Positions 53,418-61,843 of a stretch of 64,000 nt of DNA are shown in pieces. Every line of letters starts with the position of its first letter. The stretch's first letter is position 1. Source of the stretch: JBIOHP01 sp044449065 (lineage in GTDB: Bacteria > Bacteroidota > Ignavibacteria > UBA10030 > SZUA-254); assembly GCA_044449065.1 (NCBI GenBank), contig JBIOHP010000023.1:1-64000 (forward strand), read 5' to 3'. Made by a program: the position numbers and the translations under genes. The notes beneath the pieces were generated by a model, which saw only the letters and a program-made list of their open reading frames with translations, was not told the origin of the DNA and ran no database searches.

Positions 53418-53831
53418 TCATATTCCCCGTTTCGCATCCAAGCTCCACTGTCCCGCGCCGGCAGCGGAAAAATAAAGCCAGAGGAAGCAATAGAACATCG
53501 CGTCAACACCGCCGTTTAAGATGGGCCAAAATCCCCGCACGGCGTGATACTGGAAATATGCCACTGCCATTTCACCGGATAAAATAAATGCAACCGGACG
53601 TGTGTAGAGTCCGATGAGCATTAGGAATCCACCAAACACTTCAAGCACACCGGCAAACCATGCTTCGGTAAACAAATTCACTGTGCCTCCATTCGGGGGT
53701 ATCCCGGCGGGGAAAGCAAAGAGTTTCATTGAACCGGCAAGCATGAACAGCACCGATGTTACAATACGGAGCACGCTCTGCAGACGTGGACCGAACTTTT
53801 GCCACTTTGTAGATAATTGCGTTAAACTCAT
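53418..53831 (-). CDS. DoxX-family membrane protein
   Basis: 137 residues, four membrane segments: 'VLRIVTSVLFMLAGSMKLFA', 'AWFAGVLEVFGGFLMLIGLY', 'PVAFILSGEMAVAYFQYHAV' and 'GGVDAMFYCFLWLYFSAAGA'. DoxX proteins are small quinone- or thiol-linked membrane proteins of uncertain function. It is co-directional with and directly upstream of the AHSA1 gene, so the two probably share a transcript. A different sequence from the DoxX at 46317. Confidence 0.9.
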   Translation of the reverse strand: MSLTQLSTKWQKFGPRLQSVLRIVTSVLFMLAGSMKLFAFPAGIPPNGGTVNLFTEAWFAGVLEVFGGFLMLIGLYTRPVAFILSGEMAVAYFQYHAVRGFWPILNGGVDAMFYCFLWLYFSAAGAGQWSLDAKRGI

Positions 53832-54019
53832 AGTGATAACCTTATTCTTCCTGTAAATAAATAAGCTTCAGGTACAATAATAGGTAATGCCCCACTATTG
53901 TTTGGCTAATCAAATTTTTAACGAAAGATTAAGAATGCAGGTTCCTTTGAACGGTAGGTTGTGTTGGGGATCAAAATCTGCTCCCCGATTAGGTTGAGAT
54001 ATTTGACAAGGTGATTACT

Positions 54020-54076
54020 TAACCCAACCCCCTGCCCCTTCCCTTAAAAAAAAGGGAAGGGGTCGGGGATGGGTTA
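54020..54076. repeat. C-rich/G-rich long palindrome
   Basis: TAACCCAACCCCCTGCCCCT then CCCTT pairs with AAGGG then AAGGGGTCGGGGATGGGTTA: about 25-bp arms with a few mismatches and an A-rich loop. It is a widespread type of intergenic palindrome. The rest of 53832-54289 holds no gene. Confidence 0.7.
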
Positions 54077-54289
54077 ATAAAAAGATTGTGTGGATGGGAT
54101 ACGGAACTATTGATTGTTCCTGACGCAGTAGCGTCAACCATTGGCATCCCACCGCGGATGGCGGGATACAGAAAAATAAAAAATGAAGATTGACATCAAT
54201 ATTATCCCGCATCCTGTTAATACTGCAATTTTCTTTTTCAATTTCTCTCCTTTATTCAACAAACTTTACAGGTCCGTTTATCCGTAACT

Positions 54290-55300
54290 TCAATTCATAT
54301 TCTCCAGCATGTAGAGCTGCCAGAGGTCTCGCATGGTAAAGCGCAGCAGCGGGGCAAGCGCGCGTTTACCGGCAGACCCAATAATTGCGTCTAATTCTTT
54401 CAGCCGCTTTAATTTATCAATTATCTTTTCATCGGGTGGAAGAGTGATGCCTGCCTCGCGGATCATTAACACTCCTTTGGCGTTAAGCGAGAGTTCAATA
54501 TGGAGCTTCATATACTCAGTTACATCCCGAATCATCCCGCTATCGAGCCGTTCATGGAGAAGGTTGTAATATTTCGCGGCGCGCGTGTCCGACGATTTCC
54601 CATCGGTTACGAGATCGAGCAGCGCCAGCTCGGAATCAAGCCGGACGCCAAGCCATCCCTTCATCGACCTTTCGCTCTCTATGAGCGCAATAATAAGAAT
54701 AGCCGGCAATGCAATCAAAAATACAATTGTCGTCAATGGCGGGGAGAGGAGAAAATGATTATAGAGGGAATGGATTGCGATTGCAATGACTAATCCAGGG
54801 ATAAAAAGCATTACTGACATCCGTGAAGCGCGTTCCATTCCATAAGCTGTAATTAACGTAAAAAGGGCAGTCGCCCCGGCATGCATAACAGCCGTTCCCA
54901 ATCCGCGTATGACTATGAGAAAGATATCAGCATCAGGCAGGGCGTTCCAGTAATAGATATTTTCTACACAGCCAAATCCCGCACCAATGCAAAATCCGAT
55001 AATTGCGCCCTCCAATAAAAAACCAATTTGATGCCGGCGTATCATTATATACACAGGAAGGGCTTTAATCATCTCTTCAATGAACGGGGAAATGTATCGT
55101 GTATACTGCCCGGTTTCAAATTGAAGCGTTTGGAAGAGAAAGGAATTTATAAAATAAGCCACAATCGCCCCGATAATTCCCCATAACAGCGAATATCCTA
55201 CCCTCCTGAATCGCACAAGCTTGTAGGTATCGCTGAAATTTAAAACTAATAAAAACAATAAGACCGGCAGAATACCGACGCCAAGCCGGACTATGCTCAT
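54290..55300 (-). CDS. PrsW-like intramembrane metalloprotease
   Basis: 336 residues. About eight membrane segments in the first 200 residues, with PrsW motifs 'SPFIEEMIKALPVYI' (Glu-Glu), 'GAGFGCVENIYYW' and 'AVMHAGATALF' (His), then a soluble C-terminal helical tail (about 210-336). PrsW in Bacillus subtilis performs site-1 cleavage of the anti-sigma factor RsiW; a similar job on the anti-sigma-like protein encoded upstream is a reasonable but unproven idea. Its ATG overlaps the end of the HExxH peptidase gene by four bases. Confidence 0.9.
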   Translation of the reverse strand: MSIVRLGVGILPVLLFLLVLNFSDTYKLVRFRRVGYSLLWGIIGAIVAYFINSFLFQTLQFETGQYTRYISPFIEEMIKALPVYIMIRRHQIGFLLEGAIIGFCIGAGFGCVENIYYWNALPDADIFLIVIRGLGTAVMHAGATALFTLITAYGMERASRMSVMLFIPGLVIAIAIHSLYNHFLLSPPLTTIVFLIALPAILIIALIESERSMKGWLGVRLDSELALLDLVTDGKSSDTRAAKYYNLLHERLDSGMIRDVTEYMKLHIELSLNAKGVLMIREAGITLPPDEKIIDKLKRLKELDAIIGSAGKRALAPLLRFTMRDLWQLYMLENMN

Positions 55301-58230
55301 AATAATTTTAGAGAGACCATAAATTCATTTGACGGAGCCCAACCTTTTTCAAATGCCATTGCATAACCGAATGATAGTGTCGATTCAAGACGCGAAAAAA
55401 CGACAAGACGAAAATCGATCTGGCTGCCGACATTATACACGATCTCATGGTCGGGTCGGCTGAGAATATTTGTGGAGAGCGCCGAGGCAAAAAGATGGCT
55501 GTGCATCCATGTGCTGTACAAAGAAAAAAATCCGACATGCTTAAACCGCACCGGCGGAAAATTTAATTCCACCATACCCTTTTGAAAATCTGTGCCGCCT
55601 AAAGCGTCAATCTGGACTCCGGGGAAACTGTTTAGCGTGCGGTAGCGCTGGATATCGCCGTTATCCACCCAGTTATTACCAAACCCTCCAAAATAAAAGT
55701 TCGTGAATGGATTGGTTCTATCGCCCGGCGCATACCCTGCCGCGGTCCGCAGCCATAACGATAAATGATCCACCGGCAGAAGAAAACCGTAATCCGCAGT
55801 TCCGGCGATCTGAGGGTAGCCCCTATTTATTACATACACACCGTTGATGCCAAAGCCCGCTTTGATTCCCTCCTCCGCATCGACGGAACCGAGTGAGCGT
55901 CTCATATTCCTGAACGTAAACCACAAGGATCCCGTAGCAAACTGATCAATGATCGTTTGTACATTCTGATAATCGGGGAGTTGCTCAAGACCGGTATATC
56001 CCGATACTTTTGCTGTGTAACTGAGAGTTTTCGGTTGATCAAATATCAGGTAATCGGTATAGGTTACGCCGGCTGAATATCCCTTGCGGCTGGTTTTTGT
56101 GGGTCCGAATAAGTCGTAAAAATCGGAGCCGTTCATTGCAGCTTTGAAAACCCATTTTGAAATATGATACTCGATCTTTGCGTGGATGCGTTCAGTTTGG
56201 TCAAAACTGCGGTTTGGCGAATAACCTAAGCTTAACGTCCCTCGTTGAGTTTGAAGGGGATCGAGAAATTGAATTTCCACTCCATAAGCCGGTACATTTT
56301 TATACCCTTCAATAACGGGGATTGCGGAAGAAACGCGCATCTGGCTCATCGGATTGTATTCCGAGGTGTCCACGCCCAGGGAATCCAGATTGATCTTCAG
56401 CGGAGATGGAAGCACCCAGCTTTTAACAATCGGGTATTTTTCGACGACTTGCTCTCCGAGATATTGAATCGAAGCAACGTTTTCAGTCGGCGCAGGTTTA
56501 AACATCACCGGTAAAAATCCTTTTCCGGTATACCGGTACGCGATGCAAGAATCTCCGATCGGGAGGGGCCGGAAGAATCCCGTTTCGCAGTTCGTCACCC
56601 ATTCCATTTTTTTTGCAGCAAGATCGTATCGCACAATGTTGGAAACGCCGGTATAATAAGTTGATCCGTATAAATATTTGCCATCATCGGTAAATATGAA
56701 ATTTTCCGGCGTGCCGTTTTCAAATTCATGAAGCACCTGATACGAGCCGTCTCTCATATAAAGTTTTTCGGTTTCCATCAGGATAAGCCGCTGCCTGCCG
56801 CTCGCATCCAGAAAACCGGCAGAAAGATACTTTCCATCAGGTGAAATATCTATATCAAATATATCCCTCCCATAATCTAATTGCAACAGTTCCTGCCAGC
56901 CGGTGTAGGGCGGTGGAAAACGCACGATGCTGGATCTTCCATTATTATGCTGAATACCCCAGATTGAGCTATCAGCCCTGTTATAAGCGAGGTCGCCTGT
57001 CCGCGTATCTTTAATGAGCATTTCAGAATTGCCGGTTTTACAATCGAGCCGGTTTAGGTCCCGCCAGTTATGGCTGTTATCAGTCGTATAGAATATTATG
57101 TCCCTAACCGGATCATAAGCGAGTGAAGCGACATAATACAATGCAGGTCCCCTGACGGAACAAAGCCGGCGGATAAAGCCATGATCGATGTCGATTGCTG
57201 CGATATAGGCAAGCTGTCCGGGATAATTCACCGCGGCATAGAGCGTGCGGGTTGAAAGGTTCACATGCGATCGTGAAACTGATCCGAGGGCGGTTGGGAA
57301 TATTGTTCGATACTGTGTGACCGGATTTTGATGGATAGAATCCAGATTGGTTTTCTGCCAGGCATGTTCAAATTCGATCCACTGATCCCACGAATCTTCA
57401 AGCGGTAATTTATAGACGCGTTCAAATTGTGATGAATAATATGCATCCGTTGTATCGTTTCTGCGCACCCAATCGATGAGTTTCTCCGGTCCATATTGGG
57501 ACGCCAGATATGTCATGAACCTTGTGCCGTATAAGTAAGAATTTTGTCCCGTTTGAAAATCGACCGTGGTACCTTCCGATTCAAGACCAACGACGCTGTA
57601 AAAATAACTGCAGTCACGCACCATCGATCGAAATACCATTTCATCATAACCACCCAGGACACGCCCTATTCCCCCCGCCATCCAGGTTTCTAAGAACACA
57701 GCGATTCCCTCATGATACCAGCGGGGGGCGTACTTTCGCGGGTTGGTGAGATAACTGTAGAACATTGAAATGGGCTGCTCGCCTTCGGGAGATACTTTTC
57801 CGAAGAACAATCTTCGAAAAAACCTATCCTGACCCGCAGCTTGATCCGTGGCGACGACATGCGTCAGTTCATGGCTCATTACCCAGTTAAATTTTTCATT
57901 CGCCGGAGATGTTTCAAAAACATTTTCGTACGGCTCGATCCCGAGCATCATGATATTCAATGGTATGCTTGTCGTTCCGCCGTATCCGTAATCATCAAAA
58001 TCCTGGAGGAAAACTGTAATATCTTCCCACGGTGTGTACCCGAATAATTTCTTATGGAACGTAAGCGAGTTTTCGAAACATCTGCTGAGGTGAGGCACAA
58101 TATATTCATGATTGCGGTCGTAATAGATAAGACGGAGATCTTTTGTGCTGAGTGAATAGTATTGAGCCGGCGCCGTTGAATATGCTATAAAGAGCACACC
58201 GATAACGGTCCAAATAAATGAAGTTTTCAT
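55297..58230 (-). CDS. Exported HExxH metallopeptidase with propeller and C-terminal barrel
   Basis: 977 residues. Signal peptide MKTSFIWTVIGVLFIAYSTA. A gluzincin-like (peptidase MA) domain with H120-E121-L-T-H124 and the downstream Glu in 'RWYHEGIAVFLE' is followed by a TolB/WD40-like propeller (about 330-640, 'DIDISPDGKYLSAGFLDASG'). A C-terminal stretch rich in amphipathic strands (about 680-977) fits an outer-membrane beta-barrel. Such three-part proteins occur in the Bacteroidota/Chlorobi group, but their substrates are not known. Coupled to the PrsW-like gene. Confidence 0.9.
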   Translation of the reverse strand: MKTSFIWTVIGVLFIAYSTAPAQYYSLSTKDLRLIYYDRNHEYIVPHLSRCFENSLTFHKKLFGYTPWEDITVFLQDFDDYGYGGTTSIPLNIMMLGIEPYENVFETSPANEKFNWVMSHELTHVVATDQAAGQDRFFRRLFFGKVSPEGEQPISMFYSYLTNPRKYAPRWYHEGIAVFLETWMAGGIGRVLGGYDEMVFRSMVRDCSYFYSVVGLESEGTTVDFQTGQNSYLYGTRFMTYLASQYGPEKLIDWVRRNDTTDAYYSSQFERVYKLPLEDSWDQWIEFEHAWQKTNLDSIHQNPVTQYRTIFPTALGSVSRSHVNLSTRTLYAAVNYPGQLAYIAAIDIDHGFIRRLCSVRGPALYYVASLAYDPVRDIIFYTTDNSHNWRDLNRLDCKTGNSEMLIKDTRTGDLAYNRADSSIWGIQHNNGRSSIVRFPPPYTGWQELLQLDYGRDIFDIDISPDGKYLSAGFLDASGRQRLILMETEKLYMRDGSYQVLHEFENGTPENFIFTDDGKYLYGSTYYTGVSNIVRYDLAAKKMEWVTNCETGFFRPLPIGDSCIAYRYTGKGFLPVMFKPAPTENVASIQYLGEQVVEKYPIVKSWVLPSPLKINLDSLGVDTSEYNPMSQMRVSSAIPVIEGYKNVPAYGVEIQFLDPLQTQRGTLSLGYSPNRSFDQTERIHAKIEYHISKWVFKAAMNGSDFYDLFGPTKTSRKGYSAGVTYTDYLIFDQPKTLSYTAKVSGYTGLEQLPDYQNVQTIIDQFATGSLWFTFRNMRRSLGSVDAEEGIKAGFGINGVYVINRGYPQIAGTADYGFLLPVDHLSLWLRTAAGYAPGDRTNPFTNFYFGGFGNNWVDNGDIQRYRTLNSFPGVQIDALGGTDFQKGMVELNFPPVRFKHVGFFSLYSTWMHSHLFASALSTNILSRPDHEIVYNVGSQIDFRLVVFSRLESTLSFGYAMAFEKGWAPSNEFMVSLKLL

Positions 58231-58253
58231 TTGGTTTCGCTAGAGAATAGATG

Positions 58254-58290
58254 AACAAAGGATGAGCCCGTACAGGACCCATCCTTTGTT
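58254..58290. terminator. Hairpin between the repeat-protein and peptidase genes
   Basis: AACAAAGGATG (58254-58264) and CATCCTTTGTT (58280-58290) pair over 11 bp with a G+C-containing 15-base loop. Located after the stop of 58323-59411 and 24 bp before the peptidase start on the minus strand. Without a strong T run on that strand, partial termination or mRNA stabilisation is possible. Confidence 0.6.
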
Positions 58291-58322
58291 GTTTATTGGA
58301 GTTATTGTATTTGTAGAATTAC

Positions 58323-59411
58323 TTAGTCGACAACTCTTGGCGCATTTCGATCCAGCACGGTCGCGGACATGCGCTCTGCAGATTGAATGCGATCAAGTAA
58401 ACTCATCTGTTGCCTTGCGGCATCCTGCGTGATACCGAGACTGCGTTCCATGCTTGCCAGACGTTCTTCCACGGGCTGAAATGCCATTCGAGCGACGGAT
58501 TGGGCTTCAAGTGTTGCCATTCTTTCCTGCAACGTCCATGCCATTCTTGCATCAAGCTGGTTCGGGGCGAGACGATTTTCAACATTCGAGATTCTGTCCA
58601 TAAGAGTTGGAGCATTTTTTGCATCCACGAGATTCGGGGCGAGACGGCTTTCCATGATGATATTCATCCGGTCTTCTACCGGTAACGCCTGCATTCGCGC
58701 ATAAAATACAGCTTCAACGGCTGCAAAACGCGCATCGAGGTTCTGAGCTTGTTTTGCTTCAACGTTCTTGGCTTGATTTGCTTCGAGTAAAGCAGTATAC
58801 GCCTGGCGCATATCGGAAGAAATTGCCATTCTCTCAAATACTGTATTCATGCGCGCTTCAATATTGGTAGCTTGGCGTGCGTCTATAGGTACTCCAAGAC
58901 TGCGTTCCATGAACTGCAGCCGCGCATCGATGTTCTGCGGAGCCATGCGAGCCTGAACGATATATTCTAGGGCGGACATACGCTGTTCCAGTGTCCACTG
59001 CATTCTTCCTTCTACAAGCTGTGGCGCCATCTTCGCCTCAAGTTTGCTGAATCGATCCGCCAGTTGTTGCTGATTTTCGGTTGCCATGCGCTTATCAACT
59101 TCGGCTGGCGCAAACCGTTCGTACAATTTTATCATACGATCATTGAGTGGGACATACGCCATACGCGCTAAATAATGCGCTTCAAGAAAACGAATCTGTT
59201 GATCCGGGCCCGAGAGCGTATTGCCGGCTGCGGGCGCTCCATTGGACGTTGCCACATCTTTTTCGGATAATTGATTGGCATTATACTTCTTTACTCCTCC
59301 GATGGTACCTTCCGTGCCCGAATTCCCGGGCCAGGGATAAATCATTGCAAAGTATACTACAACAACTAATGCAACAAAAGCTACTCCGCCAATGATTGCT
59401 TTATTTTTCAT
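58323..59411 (-). CDS. Membrane-anchored helical repeat protein of unknown family
   Basis: 362 residues. One membrane anchor (about 5-25, IIGGVAFVALVVVVYFAMIY), a polar linker, then some 290 residues built on an irregular repeat of the type ARMAPQxxDARLxxMERSLG / LEQRMSALExxxxARMA / LDARFAAVEAVFYARM. Ala, Arg, Met, Glu and Leu dominate, with almost no Gly or Cys, which suggests long helices or a coiled coil in the periplasm. I do not recognise the family. It sits between an anti-sigma-like gene and a HExxH peptidase, so it may be a regulon member or a part of the sensing system. The anchor is well supported; function is unknown. Confidence 0.8.
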   Translation of the reverse strand: MKNKAIIGGVAFVALVVVVYFAMIYPWPGNSGTEGTIGGVKKYNANQLSEKDVATSNGAPAAGNTLSGPDQQIRFLEAHYLARMAYVPLNDRMIKLYERFAPAEVDKRMATENQQQLADRFSKLEAKMAPQLVEGRMQWTLEQRMSALEYIVQARMAPQNIDARLQFMERSLGVPIDARQATNIEARMNTVFERMAISSDMRQAYTALLEANQAKNVEAKQAQNLDARFAAVEAVFYARMQALPVEDRMNIIMESRLAPNLVDAKNAPTLMDRISNVENRLAPNQLDARMAWTLQERMATLEAQSVARMAFQPVEERLASMERSLGITQDAARQQMSLLDRIQSAERMSATVLDRNAPRVVD

Positions 59412-59534
59412 AACGGACTCCTTTAGATTTAGTGATGAATAGATTTAATGAATTAAGAATTATATATGAATTAGTTCTCTATTTATCTACAGGAAATACA
59501 ACCGTACATACAGAAAGTTGGTTAAAGTTTCAAT

Positions 59535-60320
59535 TTATTTTGGATAAAGTTCACACTTGCCAAGGAATACCCCGGATTCGGAGTAAAATTGCACTATTAG
59601 AGGTTGGGTCGAGTTCTCAGCCCTTGCAAAATAAGTCTGGTAGGGGCCGCTATCCTGAACGGGATATGAAAATCCCTCCTCCATCATGGCTCCATGAATT
59701 TTCGCCCCCTCACCATTCTCGAAACCATTCATTTGGTAAAGATTTCGATCATAGAGGATAGTAATCTTTTTTACTTCATCAGATGCCACCGCAATATGGA
59801 GTACCAAAAAGGATTCAGACACCGTCAGATAGCCATGTCCACGAGTCTTTCCATCGGAAATCTCAACATCTGGCAGTCGTTCTAATGATTGCGTGACAAT
59901 TGGTTTCAATGTTCCCTGGAGGTTATCCTGGTCCCAATTTGTCTGATTGTAATGTGATCTGACAAAAAAGAAGAACAACAGCATTCCCAGACAGATACCA
60001 ACGGTAAACGCCGGAACTGTCCGAATTGAGATTAATGAAGAAAATAGCTCTTTAATATTGAAATTCCATTGACTCGAAGAACGACTATCGAGGGAGGATA
60101 TAGGTACAAACCGCATAATCTCTTCGTGCAACTCAGGGGGACATTCTACCTGTGGTTGCGCTTTTAACAATTTGTTCGTGGTTTTGAGTGAATCAAAGTA
60201 TCGCCGGGCTTCCGGATTAGTATCGCAGTATTCTTCTAATATTTTCATGGCGGCGGGCGTAAGTTCGCCGTCGAGCCAATTCTGCATCAAAGTGACATAT
60301 TTTTCAGGTACATCGTTCAT
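59535..60320 (-). CDS. Membrane anti-sigma-factor-like protein
   Basis: 261 residues. N-terminal anti-sigma-type helical domain 'YVTLMQNWLDGELTPAAMKI' (the DGEL pattern of zf-HC2-like anti-sigma domains, here without the zinc HCC set), a membrane segment at about 102-120 (VPAFTVGICLGMLLFFFFV) and an outer domain of about 140 residues. It starts on the last base of the sigma factor stop (TGATG), the usual order sigma then anti-sigma. It likely holds the sigma factor at the membrane until a signal or proteolysis frees it. Confidence 0.8.
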   Translation of the reverse strand: MNDVPEKYVTLMQNWLDGELTPAAMKILEEYCDTNPEARRYFDSLKTTNKLLKAQPQVECPPELHEEIMRFVPISSLDSRSSSQWNFNIKELFSSLISIRTVPAFTVGICLGMLLFFFFVRSHYNQTNWDQDNLQGTLKPIVTQSLERLPDVEISDGKTRGHGYLTVSESFLVLHIAVASDEVKKITILYDRNLYQMNGFENGEGAKIHGAMMEEGFSYPVQDSGPYQTYFARAENSTQPLIVQFYSESGVFLGKCELYPK

Positions 60321-60868
60321 CAGCTTATCAATTCATTCCCGGTAATTGTAATGAGTATCGAACGCAACCGTTCTCGCGCTGTATAAAGACGCGATTTAAC
60401 GGTCTTTTCTCCAACATCGACGATAAATGAAATGTCTTCATACGATAAATCTTGAAAATATTTTAACACAATCAACAACCGATCATCGGGCGGAAGTTTC
60501 ATAATCGCCCGTTGCACTATTTCCGAAGTTTCAGTTTCGGTCATTTTGTCGCTACCGCCATTTTCCAGCGTTAAGCATGCATCATCTAACGGCACTATAA
60601 CTTTTCGCTGTTGAAGAAAATTCAGCGTGGTGTTCTTGGTAATCCGGAAAATCCAACTGTAAAACTTATACTGTTCGTTATAGGACCCAAGATTTTTAAA
60701 AATATTCAGAAAAACGGTTTGGGTGATATCAGCGGCGTCATCTCGATTATGAACCATCCGAAAAGCGGTGTTAAAGACAACCTTTTCGTATTTGGTTACC
60801 AATGCATCGAATGCCCTTGTATCACCATCAGAACACCGGCGTATCAATAAATTATCTTCAGTCACCAT
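60320..60868 (-). CDS. ECF sigma-70 factor
   Basis: 182 residues. Region 2 'AFDALVTKYEKVVFNTAFRM' and 'DAADITQTVFLNIFKNLGSY', a short linker, and region 4 'KLPPDDRLLIVLKYFQDLSY' with HTH 'FIVDVGEKTVKSRLYTARER'. No extra domains. Directs RNA polymerase to a small envelope-type regulon. Encoded upstream of its anti-sigma gene in the same transcript; a STAS protein gene lies 49 bp upstream. Confidence 0.95.
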   Translation of the reverse strand: MVTEDNLLIRRCSDGDTRAFDALVTKYEKVVFNTAFRMVHNRDDAADITQTVFLNIFKNLGSYNEQYKFYSWIFRITKNTTLNFLQQRKVIVPLDDACLTLENGGSDKMTETETSEIVQRAIMKLPPDDRLLIVLKYFQDLSYEDISFIVDVGEKTVKSRLYTARERLRSILITITGNELIS

Positions 60869-60917
60869 AAATACAATTGAAACGGCATAAAGTTGATAAT
60901 CATGAAGAAAGGTGGGC

Positions 60918-61268
60918 TCATTTGTTCGAAATGCTTAGGATTGCATCATCCCTTGTTGCAAAAATCGAGAATATCGCTGTCATTTTTGTAAGATCAAGTA
61001 TTCTCAACACACGATTATTGGGAGCGCAGAGGACTAATTTTCCGCTGGATTTTCGGACTGCGGTAAGACTTCCTATAAGTCCTCCTAACCCTGTGCTATT
61101 GAGGTAATCGACTTTTTGTAAATCTAAAATTATATTCACCTTGCCTTGTTGAACTAATCTCTGCACATTTTCCACGATGGTATTTTTATCATCGACGCCC
61201 AGCAGTTCCGCGCTTATCTCCAATACTGTAATGTCGGGTTGAACCTGAACTTCATTAATTTCGGGCAT
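60918..61268 (-). CDS. STAS-domain anti-sigma factor antagonist
   Basis: 116 residues. 'VNIILDLQKVDYLNSTGLGG' holds the SpoIIAA-type phosphorylatable Ser (in NSTGLG), followed by the conserved 'LVLCAPNNRVLRILDLTKM'. In partner-switching systems such proteins bind anti-sigma kinases. No RsbW-like kinase is encoded here, so the kinase must be elsewhere. Placement directly in front of an ECF sigma gene suggests cross-talk or simple co-transcription. Confidence 0.9.
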   Translation of the reverse strand: MPEINEVQVQPDITVLEISAELLGVDDKNTIVENVQRLVQQGKVNIILDLQKVDYLNSTGLGGLIGSLTAVRKSSGKLVLCAPNNRVLRILDLTKMTAIFSIFATRDDAILSISNK

Positions 61269-61780
61269 ATGCTTTAAATCCTGGAGATATTTACAATGTA
61301 TATTGAATTATATTCCTTCCTCTATTTTAAGATGCACGACATTTCTCATAACAAATAGTGAAGGTGATTTATACTACAGTACGGTTTGAATCGTTGGTAT
61401 TCCGAACTGATTTATTTGATATAATAAAGGACTTATTATAAATAATTTCACCAAAATATAACTCCACGATATGCGTATTTAAGGTGAAAAACCTGCGACC
61501 GAATGTACAGAGTTTTAAATAGAGAATCAAGTGTTTCACAAGAAAAATAGAGAGATCCGTGGAAAAATACTTTATTTATCTCCCCGTAGACTTCCTATCA
61601 TGGTAGGATAAATAGAAATTAACTCCCTTCACCGCGACTGAAAATGTCTTAAATTTGTTCATTTTCATCAATTATTCAACAGGTTGGTGAATATCTTCAG
61701 GGAAGTAGGCAAATCGGCGGATAAATTCAAACTACAGATGATGTGGGTATTCCCTTCATTTTAGAACTTCGTTGAACAAG
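61269..61780. other. Gap without a recognised gene
   Basis: About 510 AT-rich bases that should hold the promoter for the STAS-sigma run. No operator or ORF stands out. Confidence 0.5.
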
Positions 61781-61810
61781 AAAACCCCAACCATTGCTGA
61801 TTGGGGTTCT
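61781..61810 (-). terminator. Intrinsic terminator of the T9SS exoprotein gene
   Basis: AACCCCAA (61783-61790) and TTGGGGTT (61801-61808) form a stem, followed on the minus strand by TTTT. It lies 34 bp after the stop at 61844. Confidence 0.8.
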
Positions 61811-61843
61811 CTTTCTCTATGCGCTAATCATTAAATTGAGGAG

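Noticed and set aside
53359..53490. Longer N-terminus for the second AHSA1 protein
   Set aside because: The added 44 residues are Arg/Cys-rich and unlike the family; a good ribosome site precedes the internal ATG at 53358.
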